Below, piece by piece: positions 18,225 through 25,663 of a DNA stretch of 64,000 nucleotides (the stretch's first letter is position 1; each line of letters begins with the position of its first letter). A program made the translations under genes and the position numbers. Source of the stretch: Streptomyces calvus (GTDB lineage Bacteria; Actinomycetota; Actinomycetes; Streptomycetales; Streptomycetaceae); contig NZ_VCNP01000010.1 in NCBI RefSeq assembly GCF_006782915.1, positions 124,001 through 188,000 on the forward strand, given 5' to 3'. The notes under the pieces were generated by a model. The model made no database searches, was not told the origin of the DNA, and saw only the letters and a list, made by a program, of their open reading frames with translations.

Positions 18225-19298
18225 ATGAGCGCTGTGGGCACGGGGTCACGACTCGCCGACCGCATCCTCGGAGGCTGGCTGGGCCGGATCGCGGGCAACA
18301 TGCTCGGCAAGCCGGTGGAGCAGGGCGAGGTGTGGACGCGGGAACGCATCGACCGCTACCTGCGGCAGGCGGACGCCCTCCCGCTCACCGACTACCTGCC
18401 CGAGCCGGCCGGTGAACGCGACGCGCTCGACCTGCGCCCGGAGTGGCCGCTGTGCGTCCGCGGCCGCATCGACGGCAGCTGCCGCGACGACGACATCGAC
18501 TACGCGGTGCTGGGCCTGCACCTGCTGGAGACCCGGGGTTTCGACTTCACCACCGAGCAGGTGGGCGACCTGTGGCTGCTGCGGCTGCCGTACCTCCAGA
18601 CGTTCACCGCGGAACGGGCCGCCTACCGCAACCTCGCCAACGGCCTCCGGCCGCCGCTCACCGCCACCCGGGACAACCCGTACCAGGAGTGGATCGGCGC
18701 CCTCATCCGCGCCGACATCCACGGCTGGACCAGCCCCGGCGAGCCGCGCCGCGCCGCCTCGCTGGCCCGCCGGGACGCGGTGCTGTCCCACACCGGGAAC
18801 GGCGTGTACGGCGCGATGTGGGCGGCGGCGCTGATCGCGGCGGCGTTCACGGCACCCACGGTGCGGCACGCGCTGGACGAGGCGCTGACCGTGGTCCCGG
18901 CGAGCAGCCGCCTCGCCCGCACCGTGCGCCGGGTGGCCTCCCTGCACGACAGCGGGCTGCCCTGGGAGGACACGCTGGCCACGCTCGAGGAGGAGACGTC
19001 CGGCCTGCACTGGATCCACACCGTCCCGAACGCGGCCGTGCTCACCGCCGGGCTGCTGTACGGCGACGGCGACTTCACCCGTACCGTCGCGCTGACCGTG
19101 CGCGGCGGCCTGGACACCGACTCCAACGGCGCGACGGCGGGCTCGGTGGCCGGCGTCCTGTGCGGCGCCTCGGCCGTCCCCGACCAGTGGAAGGAGCCCC
19201 TCCGGGACACGGTGCGCAGCGCCGTCTTCGGTTTCGACGGCGTACGGATCAGCGAACTGGCGGAGCGGACCGTCCGCTTGGCGCGGTCCGGGGGCTGA
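18225..19298 (+). CDS. ADP-ribosylglycohydrolase (ARH/DraG family)
   Basis: A 357-residue all-helical hydrolase that removes ADP-ribose from proteins or small molecules using a Mg2+ pair. The N-terminal block GGWLGRIAGNMLGKPVE, the metal-binding DDDIDYAVLGLHLLE near residue 90 and the C-terminal GGLDTDSNGATAGSV carry the Asp ligands. The DDDIDY form replaces the textbook DDT-x-MT motif but keeps the acidic ligands. The target is unknown; ADP-ribosyl-arginine, nucleosides or nicotinamide-nitrogenase-type targets cannot be separated by sequence. ATG 18225 is chosen because the upstream frame is arginine-rich. Confidence 0.82.
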   Translation: MSAVGTGSRLADRILGGWLGRIAGNMLGKPVEQGEVWTRERIDRYLRQADALPLTDYLPEPAGERDALDLRPEWPLCVRGRIDGSCRDDDIDYAVLGLHLLETRGFDFTTEQVGDLWLLRLPYLQTFTAERAAYRNLANGLRPPLTATRDNPYQEWIGALIRADIHGWTSPGEPRRAASLARRDAVLSHTGNGVYGAMWAAALIAAAFTAPTVRHALDEALTVVPASSRLARTVRRVASLHDSGLPWEDTLATLEEETSGLHWIHTVPNAAVLTAGLLYGDGDFTRTVALTVRGGLDTDSNGATAGSVAGVLCGASAVPDQWKEPLRDTVRSAVFGFDGVRISELAERTVRLARSGG

Positions 19299-19379
19299 GC
19301 ACTGAGGGCCGTGAACCGTGGGCCGCACGTCGTCGAACAGACGGCGTACGACGCCCACAGCCGCGGCCCGAGGCGCCGA

Positions 19380-19585
19380 CGGCCCGCCCGGGCCCAGGTA
19401 CGTGGCGTTCTCCTCGGCGAGAGGATCGGTGTTCGCCGGACCGGGGTTGAAGCCCGCGTCCTCCAGGGCCTTCAGGCCGTAGCCGAGGTACGTGCTCGGA
19501 TCGTCCTTGGCCCAGTCACGGCCTGCGGTGTCGATGCGGCCGGCGAGGACCTGGTCGGCGGACCAGTCGACCGATGCGGGATGGG
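19380..19585 (-). pseudogene. decayed gene fragment, not recognised
   Basis: On the minus strand one frame reads like real protein (DWSADQVLAGRIDTAGRDWA, then YLGYGLKALEDAGFNPGP, then DPLAEENATYLGPG) with Streptomyces-like third codon positions, but it has no start and a TAA just upstream. It looks like an internal piece of a longer lost gene. I do not recognise the family. The rest of 19299-19629 holds nothing else I can support. Confidence 0.4.
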
Positions 19586-19629
19586 GCGGTTAGTGGCTGC
19601 GGCGGCGGTGCGCGAGGGGCGCGGATCGG

Positions 19630-20040
19630 TCAGTCGGGCAGCGCCACGGTGAGGTCCACCTCGACCAGCTGTCCTGCGAAGCCCAGCTGCGCGACCCCCA
19701 AGAGCGTGCTGGCGGAAGTGAAGGCCGGCCCGAGAGCGGAAGCGGTAAGCCTGTGCCAGGCGAGGCCCAGGTCCTCCCTGTCGTCGCTCCGCACGTAGAT
19801 CACCGAACGCACCACGTGCTGGGGCTCGGCAGCCACCGCCGCAAGGGCAGCGAGTGCGTTCACGACGACCTGGTCGACTTGCACGTCGAGGGAGCCCGGG
19901 CCGACGAGAGAGCCGGTTCTGTCGAGGGGGCACTGCCCCGCCAGATATGCCGTTCGGCCGGCCTCCACCACCGTGACGTGGTGATAGCCCGGCGTCTCGT
20001 GCAACCGTTCGGGGTTGATGCGGTTGATCTTCGCTGTCAT
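19630..20040 (-). CDS. RidA/YjgF-family protein
   Basis: A 136-residue Rid-superfamily protein. Members such as RidA hydrolyse reactive enamines and imines released by PLP enzymes; others are pathway-specific. The fold is recognisable from HHVTVVEAGRTAYLAGQCPL, VVNALAALAAVAAEPQHVV and RSVIYVRSDDR. The C-terminal part GFAGQLVEVDLTVALPD ends in the usual place. In canonical RidA an Arg near residue 105 binds the substrate carboxylate; here the matching segment reads STLLGVAQLGFAGQLVEV without it, so this is probably another Rid subfamily. It is flanked by decayed sequence on both sides. Confidence 0.8.
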   Translation of the reverse strand: MTAKINRINPERLHETPGYHHVTVVEAGRTAYLAGQCPLDRTGSLVGPGSLDVQVDQVVVNALAALAAVAAEPQHVVRSVIYVRSDDREDLGLAWHRLTASALGPAFTSASTLLGVAQLGFAGQLVEVDLTVALPD

Positions 20041-20384
20041 GCCGCCAGTCTGACCGGACCGCCCACGACACGCACCGGAATATGTCCCCACCGCGCGACC
20101 GTTCGACGCGGCCCAGCGCGCCGACGGTCGGGTCCGCCGGCGCATCGGCGGGCGCCGGGGTCCGAGCGGTGCGGAATGTCGCGGTCGGCCTGGCGGACCA
20201 CCGCTTGCACCGTTTCTGCGTCGAGAGCCGGGAGCCGCTGCCGGCGAGCGTGGTGAGGCGGCGGGTGATCAGCTCGGCGACGTCGCCGCTCGCACGGCAG
20301 ACCTACCGCCGGCCCGGTCGTCGCACGGTCGGCGGCGGGCCTCGACGCCGGGCGCCGAACCATCGGCGTCGGACCACGCTGCGG
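20041..20384 (-). pseudogene. non-coding gap with a possible remnant of a small helical protein
   Basis: No intact gene. On the minus strand, two adjacent frames hold coherent pieces, DVAELITRRLTTLAGSGSRL and then LDAETVQAVVRQADRDI, as if one frame had been shifted. The pattern recalls the short three-helix-bundle proteins common in actinobacteria, but the match is from memory and weak. Confidence 0.25.
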
Positions 20385-21074
20385 TCAGGCTGAGGGGCGC
20401 CCTCTGGTGCCGCCGCCGCGGCCGTTCAGCGGGATCAGCGTCTCCAGGTGAGCACCCTTGACCCAGGAGCCCAGCAGGTCGCGGTGCAGGGCCACGATGT
20501 CCTGGCGCAGTGCCAGGCCCAGCGCGGCCTTCGTGAACGTGCGGCAGGTGGTGACGAACAAGGCGACGTCCGCGCCGTGCTCGAGCCGGGCGGTGCCGAC
20601 GAACTTCTGCATGTCCTGCGAGGACACGCTCCGGTGCGGGGCGTACTTCTTGCACTGGACGACCAGCTTGCGGCCGTCGGCGAGGTAGCCGACGACGTCC
20701 GCGCCCAGGTCGCCGCTCCTGCCGCTGACGACGACCTTCGTGCAGCCGTCCCGTCGGCACAGCTCCGCGATGTACGTCTCGAACTCCTGCCACGACAAGG
20801 CGTCGACCTCAGCCATGGACAACTCGCGCGCCCGGGCCTCTTCCTGTGCCCGCCACGCGCGGTCCTGGCCGACCGCACGGCGGTGCGCCCGCAACAGCGC
20901 CCAGCCGGCTCCACCCGACACGGCCGTGGCGAGTACGACCGCCAGGACGGGCCACACCGTCGACCAGTTCCCGACGACCCACACCGCTGCGGCCGACGCC
21001 GCCACCGTGCCCCAGACCCGCAGTTGCCTGCGGGTCTGCTTCTTCAAGCGCCGGCGCCGTCGACGTGCCGCCAT
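20385..21074 (-). CDS. membrane-tethered Mrr-like restriction endonuclease-fold protein
   Basis: A 229-residue protein. A very basic N-terminus (MAARRRRRRLKKQTRRQ) leads to two hydrophobic helices at about 20-37 and 41-62, then a cytoplasmic Mrr-type nuclease domain from about 85. The active-site pattern is SGDLGADVVGY (Asp122/Asp126) followed by VVQCKKY (Gln140-x-Lys142), the D...Q-x-K form of the PD-(D/E)xK fold, with an upstream helix SWQEFETYIAELC. Mrr-like enzymes cut modified or foreign DNA, or help DNA repair. Membrane tethering suggests action on incoming DNA, an inference. The ATG at 21074 is directly preceded by a GTG that could also serve. Confidence 0.75.
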   Translation of the reverse strand: MAARRRRRRLKKQTRRQLRVWGTVAASAAAVWVVGNWSTVWPVLAVVLATAVSGGAGWALLRAHRRAVGQDRAWRAQEEARARELSMAEVDALSWQEFETYIAELCRRDGCTKVVVSGRSGDLGADVVGYLADGRKLVVQCKKYAPHRSVSSQDMQKFVGTARLEHGADVALFVTTCRTFTKAALGLALRQDIVALHRDLLGSWVKGAHLETLIPLNGRGGGTRGRPSA

Positions 21075-21156
21075 CACTCCCCCGCTCCCGCTCCCGCAGT
21101 CCGTGATCCGCAGGGTGCGCCGTCGGGCGCCGTCCGGCCCGTGCGTGCGCGTGGGG

Positions 21157-21391
21157 TCACCGGCCGGCCTCGCTGACGCCGCTCGCAAGCTGCCCCAGGA
21201 TGTTCACGATCCCCTGACCGGCCGGGGTGGCGGCGACAAGGACTCCAGCGCCAGGACGATGACGCCGGTCGGCTTCTCGTCGAAGCGGCTGCGGGCCTCC
21301 GTACGCCGCCGCAGCCGCCGGACGACGGCTGCGACTGCGACTGCGACTGCGACTGCGAGCAGCACTGCCACGCCACATTGATGGTCACCAA
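21157..21391 (-). pseudogene. small membrane-protein gene, apparently frameshifted, with a hexamer repeat
   Basis: One minus-strand frame encodes a hydrophobic helix (LLAVAVAVAVAAVVRRLRRR) followed by RFDEKPTGVIVLALES. The coding bias then jumps to the next frame, which reads VAATPAGQGIVNILGQLASG and ends at 21157. Joining the two by a one-base shift near 21245 gives a single short protein of about 75-80 residues. The alanine-valine helix is encoded by five perfect copies of CTGCGA (plus strand, 21329-21358). It could be a real frameshift, a sequencing error, or two unrelated frames. No function is known. Confidence 0.4.
21329..21358 (+). repeat. hexamer microsatellite (CTGCGA)5
   Basis: Five perfect tandem copies of CTGCGA. 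It lies inside the transmembrane segment of the broken small gene. Copy-number change would add or remove Val-Ala pairs without shifting frame. Confidence 0.85.
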
Positions 21392-21937
21392 CCGCGCCCG
21401 ACCTCCCCCACCGACCGGCCTTCACTCCACGGACGACTCAATGCCGCTGCGGCTTTCCTGTGTAGCGGCGTCGCGGTGATGTCGGAGGCGGGTTGCCAAC
21501 GAATGGCACAAAGCCATCGGACCTGGCCGAACAGCGCGCGATGGATCAGTTGTATCCGCCGGCCACGCACCACACGGCGGCCCATCGCCCCTCGAACAGG
21601 CGGTCGGTCGGCGGCTGCCGGGCGACCTCGGCCGGCCGGCGGACTCGGCCCCCCGGCGGACTCGCTGCTCGACCTCGGCGGCATCGCGGCGGCCCGGGGC
21701 CAGGAAGCTGCACGCGCTGCTGTTCATGGGCGTCGCCGAGGCGATCGGTTCCTACGGCTTCGGGATCCGCGTGGTGCCGCCGAAGGCCGCCGCCGGCTGA
21801 CGGATCCGGCCGTCCGGCCGTGCACCCGGCGTGCGCGCCGCCCGGTGGCGGTCACGGGACGGCGTGTGCTGCCGTGCGCCCGACCGGGCGGCCGCCGGCC
21901 CCCGGAACGCGCCCCGCGCCGCCGTTACCCTTCCCGC
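21392..21937. other. intergenic region with a short C-terminal gene fragment
   Basis: No intact gene. On the plus strand, a fragment ending at 21800 reads KLHALLFMGVAEAIGSYGFG and then a short tail with typical codon bias, without a start or an N-terminal part. It looks like the end of a lost membrane or small protein. The remainder is G+C-rich with no supported feature; the Nudix promoter should be in the last 100 bp. Confidence 0.3.
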
Positions 21938-22441
21938 ATGACCACCACTCAGGACACCCAGGACTACGCCGCCTACATCGCCTCCCTGCCCCGGGTCCTC
22001 GCCGGAGCCACCGTTCTCTTCCGCGACGAGGAGGGACGCGTGCTGATCGTCGAGCCGAACTACCGGGAGGGCTGGGTGCTGCCCGGCGGCACGATCGAGT
22101 CCGACGACGGGGAGAGTCCGCGGGAAGCGGCGCGCCGGGAGACGGCCGAGGAGATCGGGCTGGACCGGGAGCCGGGCCGGCTGCTGGCGGTGGACTGGGT
22201 GCGGGGCAGCGCGCGTCCTCCGGTGGTGGTGTACCTGTACGACGGCGGGGTGCTCGGCGAGGAGGAGCTGAGGGCGATCCGCCTGCAGGAGTCGGAGCTG
22301 CTGTCGTGGCGGCTCGTGCCGCGCGAGGACGTGACCGGTTTCCTCCGTGGTGATCTGGGCCGACGGGTGCTGGCCGGTCTGGACGTCCTCGCGGACGGCT
22401 CGGGCACCGCGGAGCTGGAGGACGGCTACCGGGTGCGCTGA
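21938..22441 (+). CDS. Nudix hydrolase
   Basis: A 167-residue Nudix-fold protein that hydrolyses nucleoside diphosphates linked to another group. The Nudix box is present as LPGGTIESDDGESPREAA, then RRETAEEIGL (about residues 48-75). It has two extra residues between the first glycine and first glutamate compared with the standard G-x5-E spacing, but the metal-binding REx2EExG core is intact. The substrate cannot be predicted. Nearby ADP-ribosylglycohydrolase and sirtuin genes make ADP-ribose a reasonable candidate. The ATG at 21938 follows a non-coding leader. Confidence 0.85.
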   Translation: MTTTQDTQDYAAYIASLPRVLAGATVLFRDEEGRVLIVEPNYREGWVLPGGTIESDDGESPREAARRETAEEIGLDREPGRLLAVDWVRGSARPPVVVYLYDGGVLGEEELRAIRLQESELLSWRLVPREDVTGFLRGDLGRRVLAGLDVLADGSGTAELEDGYRVR

Positions 22442-22691
22442 ACCGGCGGCGGCCCGCGATCCACGCGCCACACCGGGCGCCGTCCGTCCCCCGTCCCCCA
22501 ACCCCTACCCCGCCAGGCCACGCCAGGCCCGTCCGCCCCGCTCCACCCGGGCGCCGTCCGCGCCCGCCCCACCAGGCCACGCCCGGCCCGCCGGCCCCAC
22601 CGGCCCCGTCGCACGCGTCCGTCGCACGCGTCCGTCGCACCGGTGCTTATTCGTTCGCCGGTCCGGTGGCCGGCGGCCTACCCTCGGGCGC
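22442..22691. other. short intergenic region with 13-bp direct repeats
   Basis: 250 bp, cytosine-rich on the plus strand. It holds two perfect copies of GTCGCACGCGTCC (22608-22633) plus half a third, and two looser copies of a segment containing GGGCGCCGTCCG. No gene is seen. The tandem copies are about 60 bp before the sirtuin start. Confidence 0.5.
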
Positions 22692-23417
22692 ATGAGCAAG
22701 CCCCTCGTCGCCCTCCTCACCGGCGCCGGCGTCAGCACCGATTCCGGCATCCCGGACTACCGCGGGCCGAACGGGCTGTGGCGCCGTGATCCCGACGCCG
22801 AGAAGCTCGTGACGTACGAGTACTACATGGGCGACGCGGAGATCCGCCGCCGTTCCTGGCAGATGCGGCTGCGGACCCACGCGCTCGGCGCCGCACCCAA
22901 CGCCGCGCACCGTGCCGTGGCCGAGCTGGAGCGGTCCGGGGTGCCGGTGCGGGTGATCACGCAGAACGTGGACGGGCTGCACCAGCTCGCCGGGCTGCCG
23001 GACCGCAAGGTGCTCGAACTGCACGGCACGGCCCGGAGCGTGGTGTGCACGTCCTGCCACGCGCGGGGCCCGATGGAGGACGCTCTCGCCCGGGTCGAGG
23101 CAGGCGAGCCGGATCCGCCGTGCCCGGCGTGCGGCGGGATCCTGAAGTCGGCGACGGTGATGTTCGGCGAGCGGCTCGACCCCGTGGTGCTGTCCGACGC
23201 GCTGGCGATCAGCAAGGCCTGCAGCGTCTTCGTCGCCGCCGGCAGCAGCCTCCAGGTCCAGCCCGCCGCCGGACTGGCGGGCGTGGCCGCGGACCACGGC
23301 GCCCGGCTGATCGTCGTCAACGCCGAGCCGACGCCGTACGACGACCTCGCGGACGAGGTGATCCGCGAGCCGATCGGCACCGCGCTGCCGCTGCTGCTGC
23401 GCCGGATCGCCGCCTGA
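22692..23417 (+). CDS. NAD-dependent protein deacylase (Sir2 family)
   Basis: A 241-residue sirtuin that removes acyl groups from lysine using NAD+, giving nicotinamide and O-acyl-ADP-ribose. The NAD motif is LLTGAGVSTDSGIPDYRG (residues 8-25), followed by TQNVDGLHQLAG and the catalytic His in LELHGTARS. The zinc site has the two pairs CTSC and CPAC. Deacetylase or desuccinylase preference is not settled. The ATG at 22692 gives the minimal sirtuin length. It is convergent with ogt, and the gap is filled by an MITE-like element. Confidence 0.92.
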   Translation: MSKPLVALLTGAGVSTDSGIPDYRGPNGLWRRDPDAEKLVTYEYYMGDAEIRRRSWQMRLRTHALGAAPNAAHRAVAELERSGVPVRVITQNVDGLHQLAGLPDRKVLELHGTARSVVCTSCHARGPMEDALARVEAGEPDPPCPACGGILKSATVMFGERLDPVVLSDALAISKACSVFVAAGSSLQVQPAAGLAGVAADHGARLIVVNAEPTPYDDLADEVIREPIGTALPLLLRRIAA

Positions 23418-23424
23418 ACGGAAC

Positions 23425-23614
23425 CTAGGGTCTGTCGTTTGGATCATGTCGGTTTCGCGGGGCGTGGCACGCACATCTGCAGCGTTGTCGTCGGTTGTCG
23501 ACGCTCCGCGTCGCCGCCCTCCTCCGCCTTGCAGCTGCACGCACCACGCCCCGCTCGGGTGGGCTGAGAAGCGCTGCGTCTCCCAGCCGACCTGATCCAA
23601 ACGACAGACCCTAG
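23425..23614 (-). mobile_element. MITE-like structured element, copy 2
   Basis: A 190-bp element with perfect 22-bp terminal inverted repeats (23425-23446 and 23593-23614), each ending in CTAG. The inner 11-bp stem is GCGGGGCGTGG (23457-23467) with its complement at 23544-23554. It is the reverse-oriented homologue of 134-324. In the inner stem three adjacent bases differ between the copies on both arms and still pair. It starts 7 bp after the sirtuin stop, and its right-hand CTAG gives ogt its TAG stop codon. Confidence 0.75.
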
Positions 23615-24111
23615 AACAGCACGGTTTCGACGGCTCCCACGCTTCCTCGTTCGAAGTCCAGCAGTCGCTGTTTGCGCTCCAGACCGCCGCCGTAGCCGGT
23701 GAGGCCGCCGCTCGCGCCGATGACGCGGTGGCAGGGCACGATGATGCCGATCGGGTTGCGGCCGTTGGCCAGACCGACCGCGCGGGAGGCCTTGGGGTTG
23801 CCGAGGGCGTCGGCGAGTTGGCCGTAGGTGCGGGTCTCGCCGTACGGGATGCGGGACAGTTCCTCCCAGACGCGGCGCTGGAACGGCGTGCCGTGCAGGC
23901 GGAGGGGGACGGTGAACTCCGTCAGCTCGCCCGCGAAGTAGGCGGTGAGCTGTTCCCGCGCCGCGGCGAAGGGCGTGTCGTCGGGGACGCCGAAGGTCTC
24001 CTCCGGCGGTCGGTGACGCTGGCCGGTCATGTAGAGGCCGCACAGGACGCCGTCGTCGGCGACGAGCGTCAGCGGGCCGTAGGGGCTGTCGGTCACGGTG
24101 TGCTGCTTCAT
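23611..24111 (-). CDS. ogt: methylated-DNA-protein cysteine S-methyltransferase
   Basis: A 166-residue suicide repair protein that moves the methyl from O6-methylguanine to its own cysteine. The active-site motif is IIVPCHRVIGASG with the acceptor Cys in PCHR. The DNA-binding helix RTYGQLADALGNPKASRAVG and the closing GYGGGLERKQRLLDFE are typical. The ATG at 24111 lies 20 bp after the stop of the Ada-AlkA gene, so the two form a repair operon. Its last codon is followed by a TAG belonging to the terminal repeat of the adjacent element. Confidence 0.93.
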   Translation of the reverse strand: MKQHTVTDSPYGPLTLVADDGVLCGLYMTGQRHRPPEETFGVPDDTPFAAAREQLTAYFAGELTEFTVPLRLHGTPFQRRVWEELSRIPYGETRTYGQLADALGNPKASRAVGLANGRNPIGIIVPCHRVIGASGGLTGYGGGLERKQRLLDFERGSVGAVETVLF

Positions 24112-24131
24112 CGGTTCGGCTCTCCCTTTCC

Positions 24132-25613
24132 TCACACCGGGAGGAAGTTGATCGGGTGGCTGTCCGTCGCCCACAGGTACTGCACCGCGTACGCCCGCCA
24201 GGGCCGCCAGGCCGCCGCGCGGGCGGTGAGCGCGGCCGGCGTCGAGGGCAGGCCCAGTTCCCGGGCGGCGCGGCGGACGCCGAGGTCGGTGGGGAGGAAG
24301 GCGTCCGGGTCGCCCAGGGCGCGCATGGCGATCACGTCGACCGTCCAGGGGCCGAAGCCCGGGAGGGCGAGGAGCCGTGCGCGGGTCTCGGCCCAGTCGG
24401 TCTCGATGCCCGGATTGAGCGAGCCGTCGGCCAGGTGGGACACCAGGGTGGTGAACGTGGTGCGGCGGGTGCGGGGCATCGCCAGGGTGTCGGGGTCGAC
24501 CTCCGCGAGTGCCGCCGCGGACGGGAAGAGGTGCGTCAGGCCGCCCTCGGGGTCCTCGACCGCCTCGCCGTGCGCGGCGACCAGGCGGGCGGCGTGGGTG
24601 CGGGCGGCCGCGGTGGAGACCTGCTGGCCGAGGACGGCCCGTACGGCGAACTCCGCCTCGTCGACCGTGCGCGGGACGCGCCGGCCGGGCGCCTTGTCGA
24701 CCAGGGGCGCGAGGATCGGGTCGGTGCGCAGCTGGTCGTCGACGGCGACCGGGTCCGCGTCCAGGTCGAGCAGGCGCCGGCAGCGGCTGATGGCGACGGT
24801 GAGGTCGCGCGGGTCGCCGAGGGTGAGGCGGCAGGCGATGTGGTCGGGCCGCGGGGCGAGGGAGACGATGCCGTGTCCGTACGGCAGGCGCAGCGTGCGG
24901 CGGTAGGCGCCCTCCCGCCATTCCTCCACGCCGGGTACGGCGGTGGCGGCGAGGTGGCCGAAGAGGTTGTCGGGGTTGAGCGGGGCGCGGAACGGCAGCC
25001 GCAGGGACACCACGCCGGGGGTGCTGCGGTAGGCGTTCCTCGGTGCCCGGGTGCGCAGCTCGCTCGGGGCGAGGGCGAAGACCTCGCGCACGGTGTCGTT
25101 GAAGGTGCGGATGGAGGAGAAGCCGGCCGCGAAGGCGACCTCGGCCATCGGCAGGTCCGTGGTCTCGATGAGCAGCCGGGCGGTCTGGGCGCGCTGGGCG
25201 CGGGCGAGCGCGAGGGGGCCCGCGCCCAGCTCGGCGAGCAGCTGGCGTTCGACCTGCCGGCTGCTGTAGCCGAGCCGGGCGGCGAGCCCGGTGACACCCT
25301 CGCGGTCCACCACTCCGTCCGCGATCAGCCGCATGGCGCGGGCCACCACGTCGGCCCGCCGGTTCCACTCCGGTGAGCCGGGGCTGGTGTCGGGCCGGCA
25401 CCGCTTGCAGGCCCGGAACCCGGCCTGCTGGCAGGCCGCCGCACTCGGGTGGAAGACCATGTTCTCGGGCTTCGGCGGCACCACCGGGCAGCTGGGCCGG
25501 CAGTAGATGCCGGTGGTCAGGACGGCGGTGAAGAACCAGCCGTCGAACCGGGCGTCCTTGGACCGCACGGCGCGCACGCAGCGCTCGGTGTCGATGTGCA
25601 TCCCCTTCTGCAT
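24132..25613 (-). CDS. alkA: Ada-type regulator fused to AlkA 3-methyladenine DNA glycosylase
   Basis: A 493-residue three-part protein. Residues 1-80 are the Ada N-terminal zinc domain; the four ligands are Cys38, Cys42, Cys69 and Cys72 (IYCRPSC and RACKRCRPD), the same numbers as in E. coli Ada, with Cys38 expected to accept methyl from phosphotriesters. Residues about 90-190 are an AraC-type helix-turn-helix. The rest is AlkA_N plus the HhH-GPD glycosylase, with LLALPGFGPWTVDVIAM and the catalytic Asp in LPTDLGVRR. The protein should sense methylation damage, activate repair genes, and excise alkylated bases. An internal ATG at 25601 is an alternative start. Confidence 0.92.
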   Translation of the reverse strand: MQKGMHIDTERCVRAVRSKDARFDGWFFTAVLTTGIYCRPSCPVVPPKPENMVFHPSAAACQQAGFRACKRCRPDTSPGSPEWNRRADVVARAMRLIADGVVDREGVTGLAARLGYSSRQVERQLLAELGAGPLALARAQRAQTARLLIETTDLPMAEVAFAAGFSSIRTFNDTVREVFALAPSELRTRAPRNAYRSTPGVVSLRLPFRAPLNPDNLFGHLAATAVPGVEEWREGAYRRTLRLPYGHGIVSLAPRPDHIACRLTLGDPRDLTVAISRCRRLLDLDADPVAVDDQLRTDPILAPLVDKAPGRRVPRTVDEAEFAVRAVLGQQVSTAAARTHAARLVAAHGEAVEDPEGGLTHLFPSAAALAEVDPDTLAMPRTRRTTFTTLVSHLADGSLNPGIETDWAETRARLLALPGFGPWTVDVIAMRALGDPDAFLPTDLGVRRAARELGLPSTPAALTARAAAWRPWRAYAVQYLWATDSHPINFLPV

Positions 25614-25663
25614 GCCTCAAGGATCGGGCACGCAAGGGCACCGGGTCTGGCGGGAATCCGACA

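Noticed and set aside
12714..23614. Single defence island covering 12.7-23.6 kb
   Set aside because: The NACHT and Mrr-like genes fit, but glycerate kinase, a Rid protein and a sirtuin are ordinary genes and no shared operon exists. I therefore report the genes separately rather than as one system.
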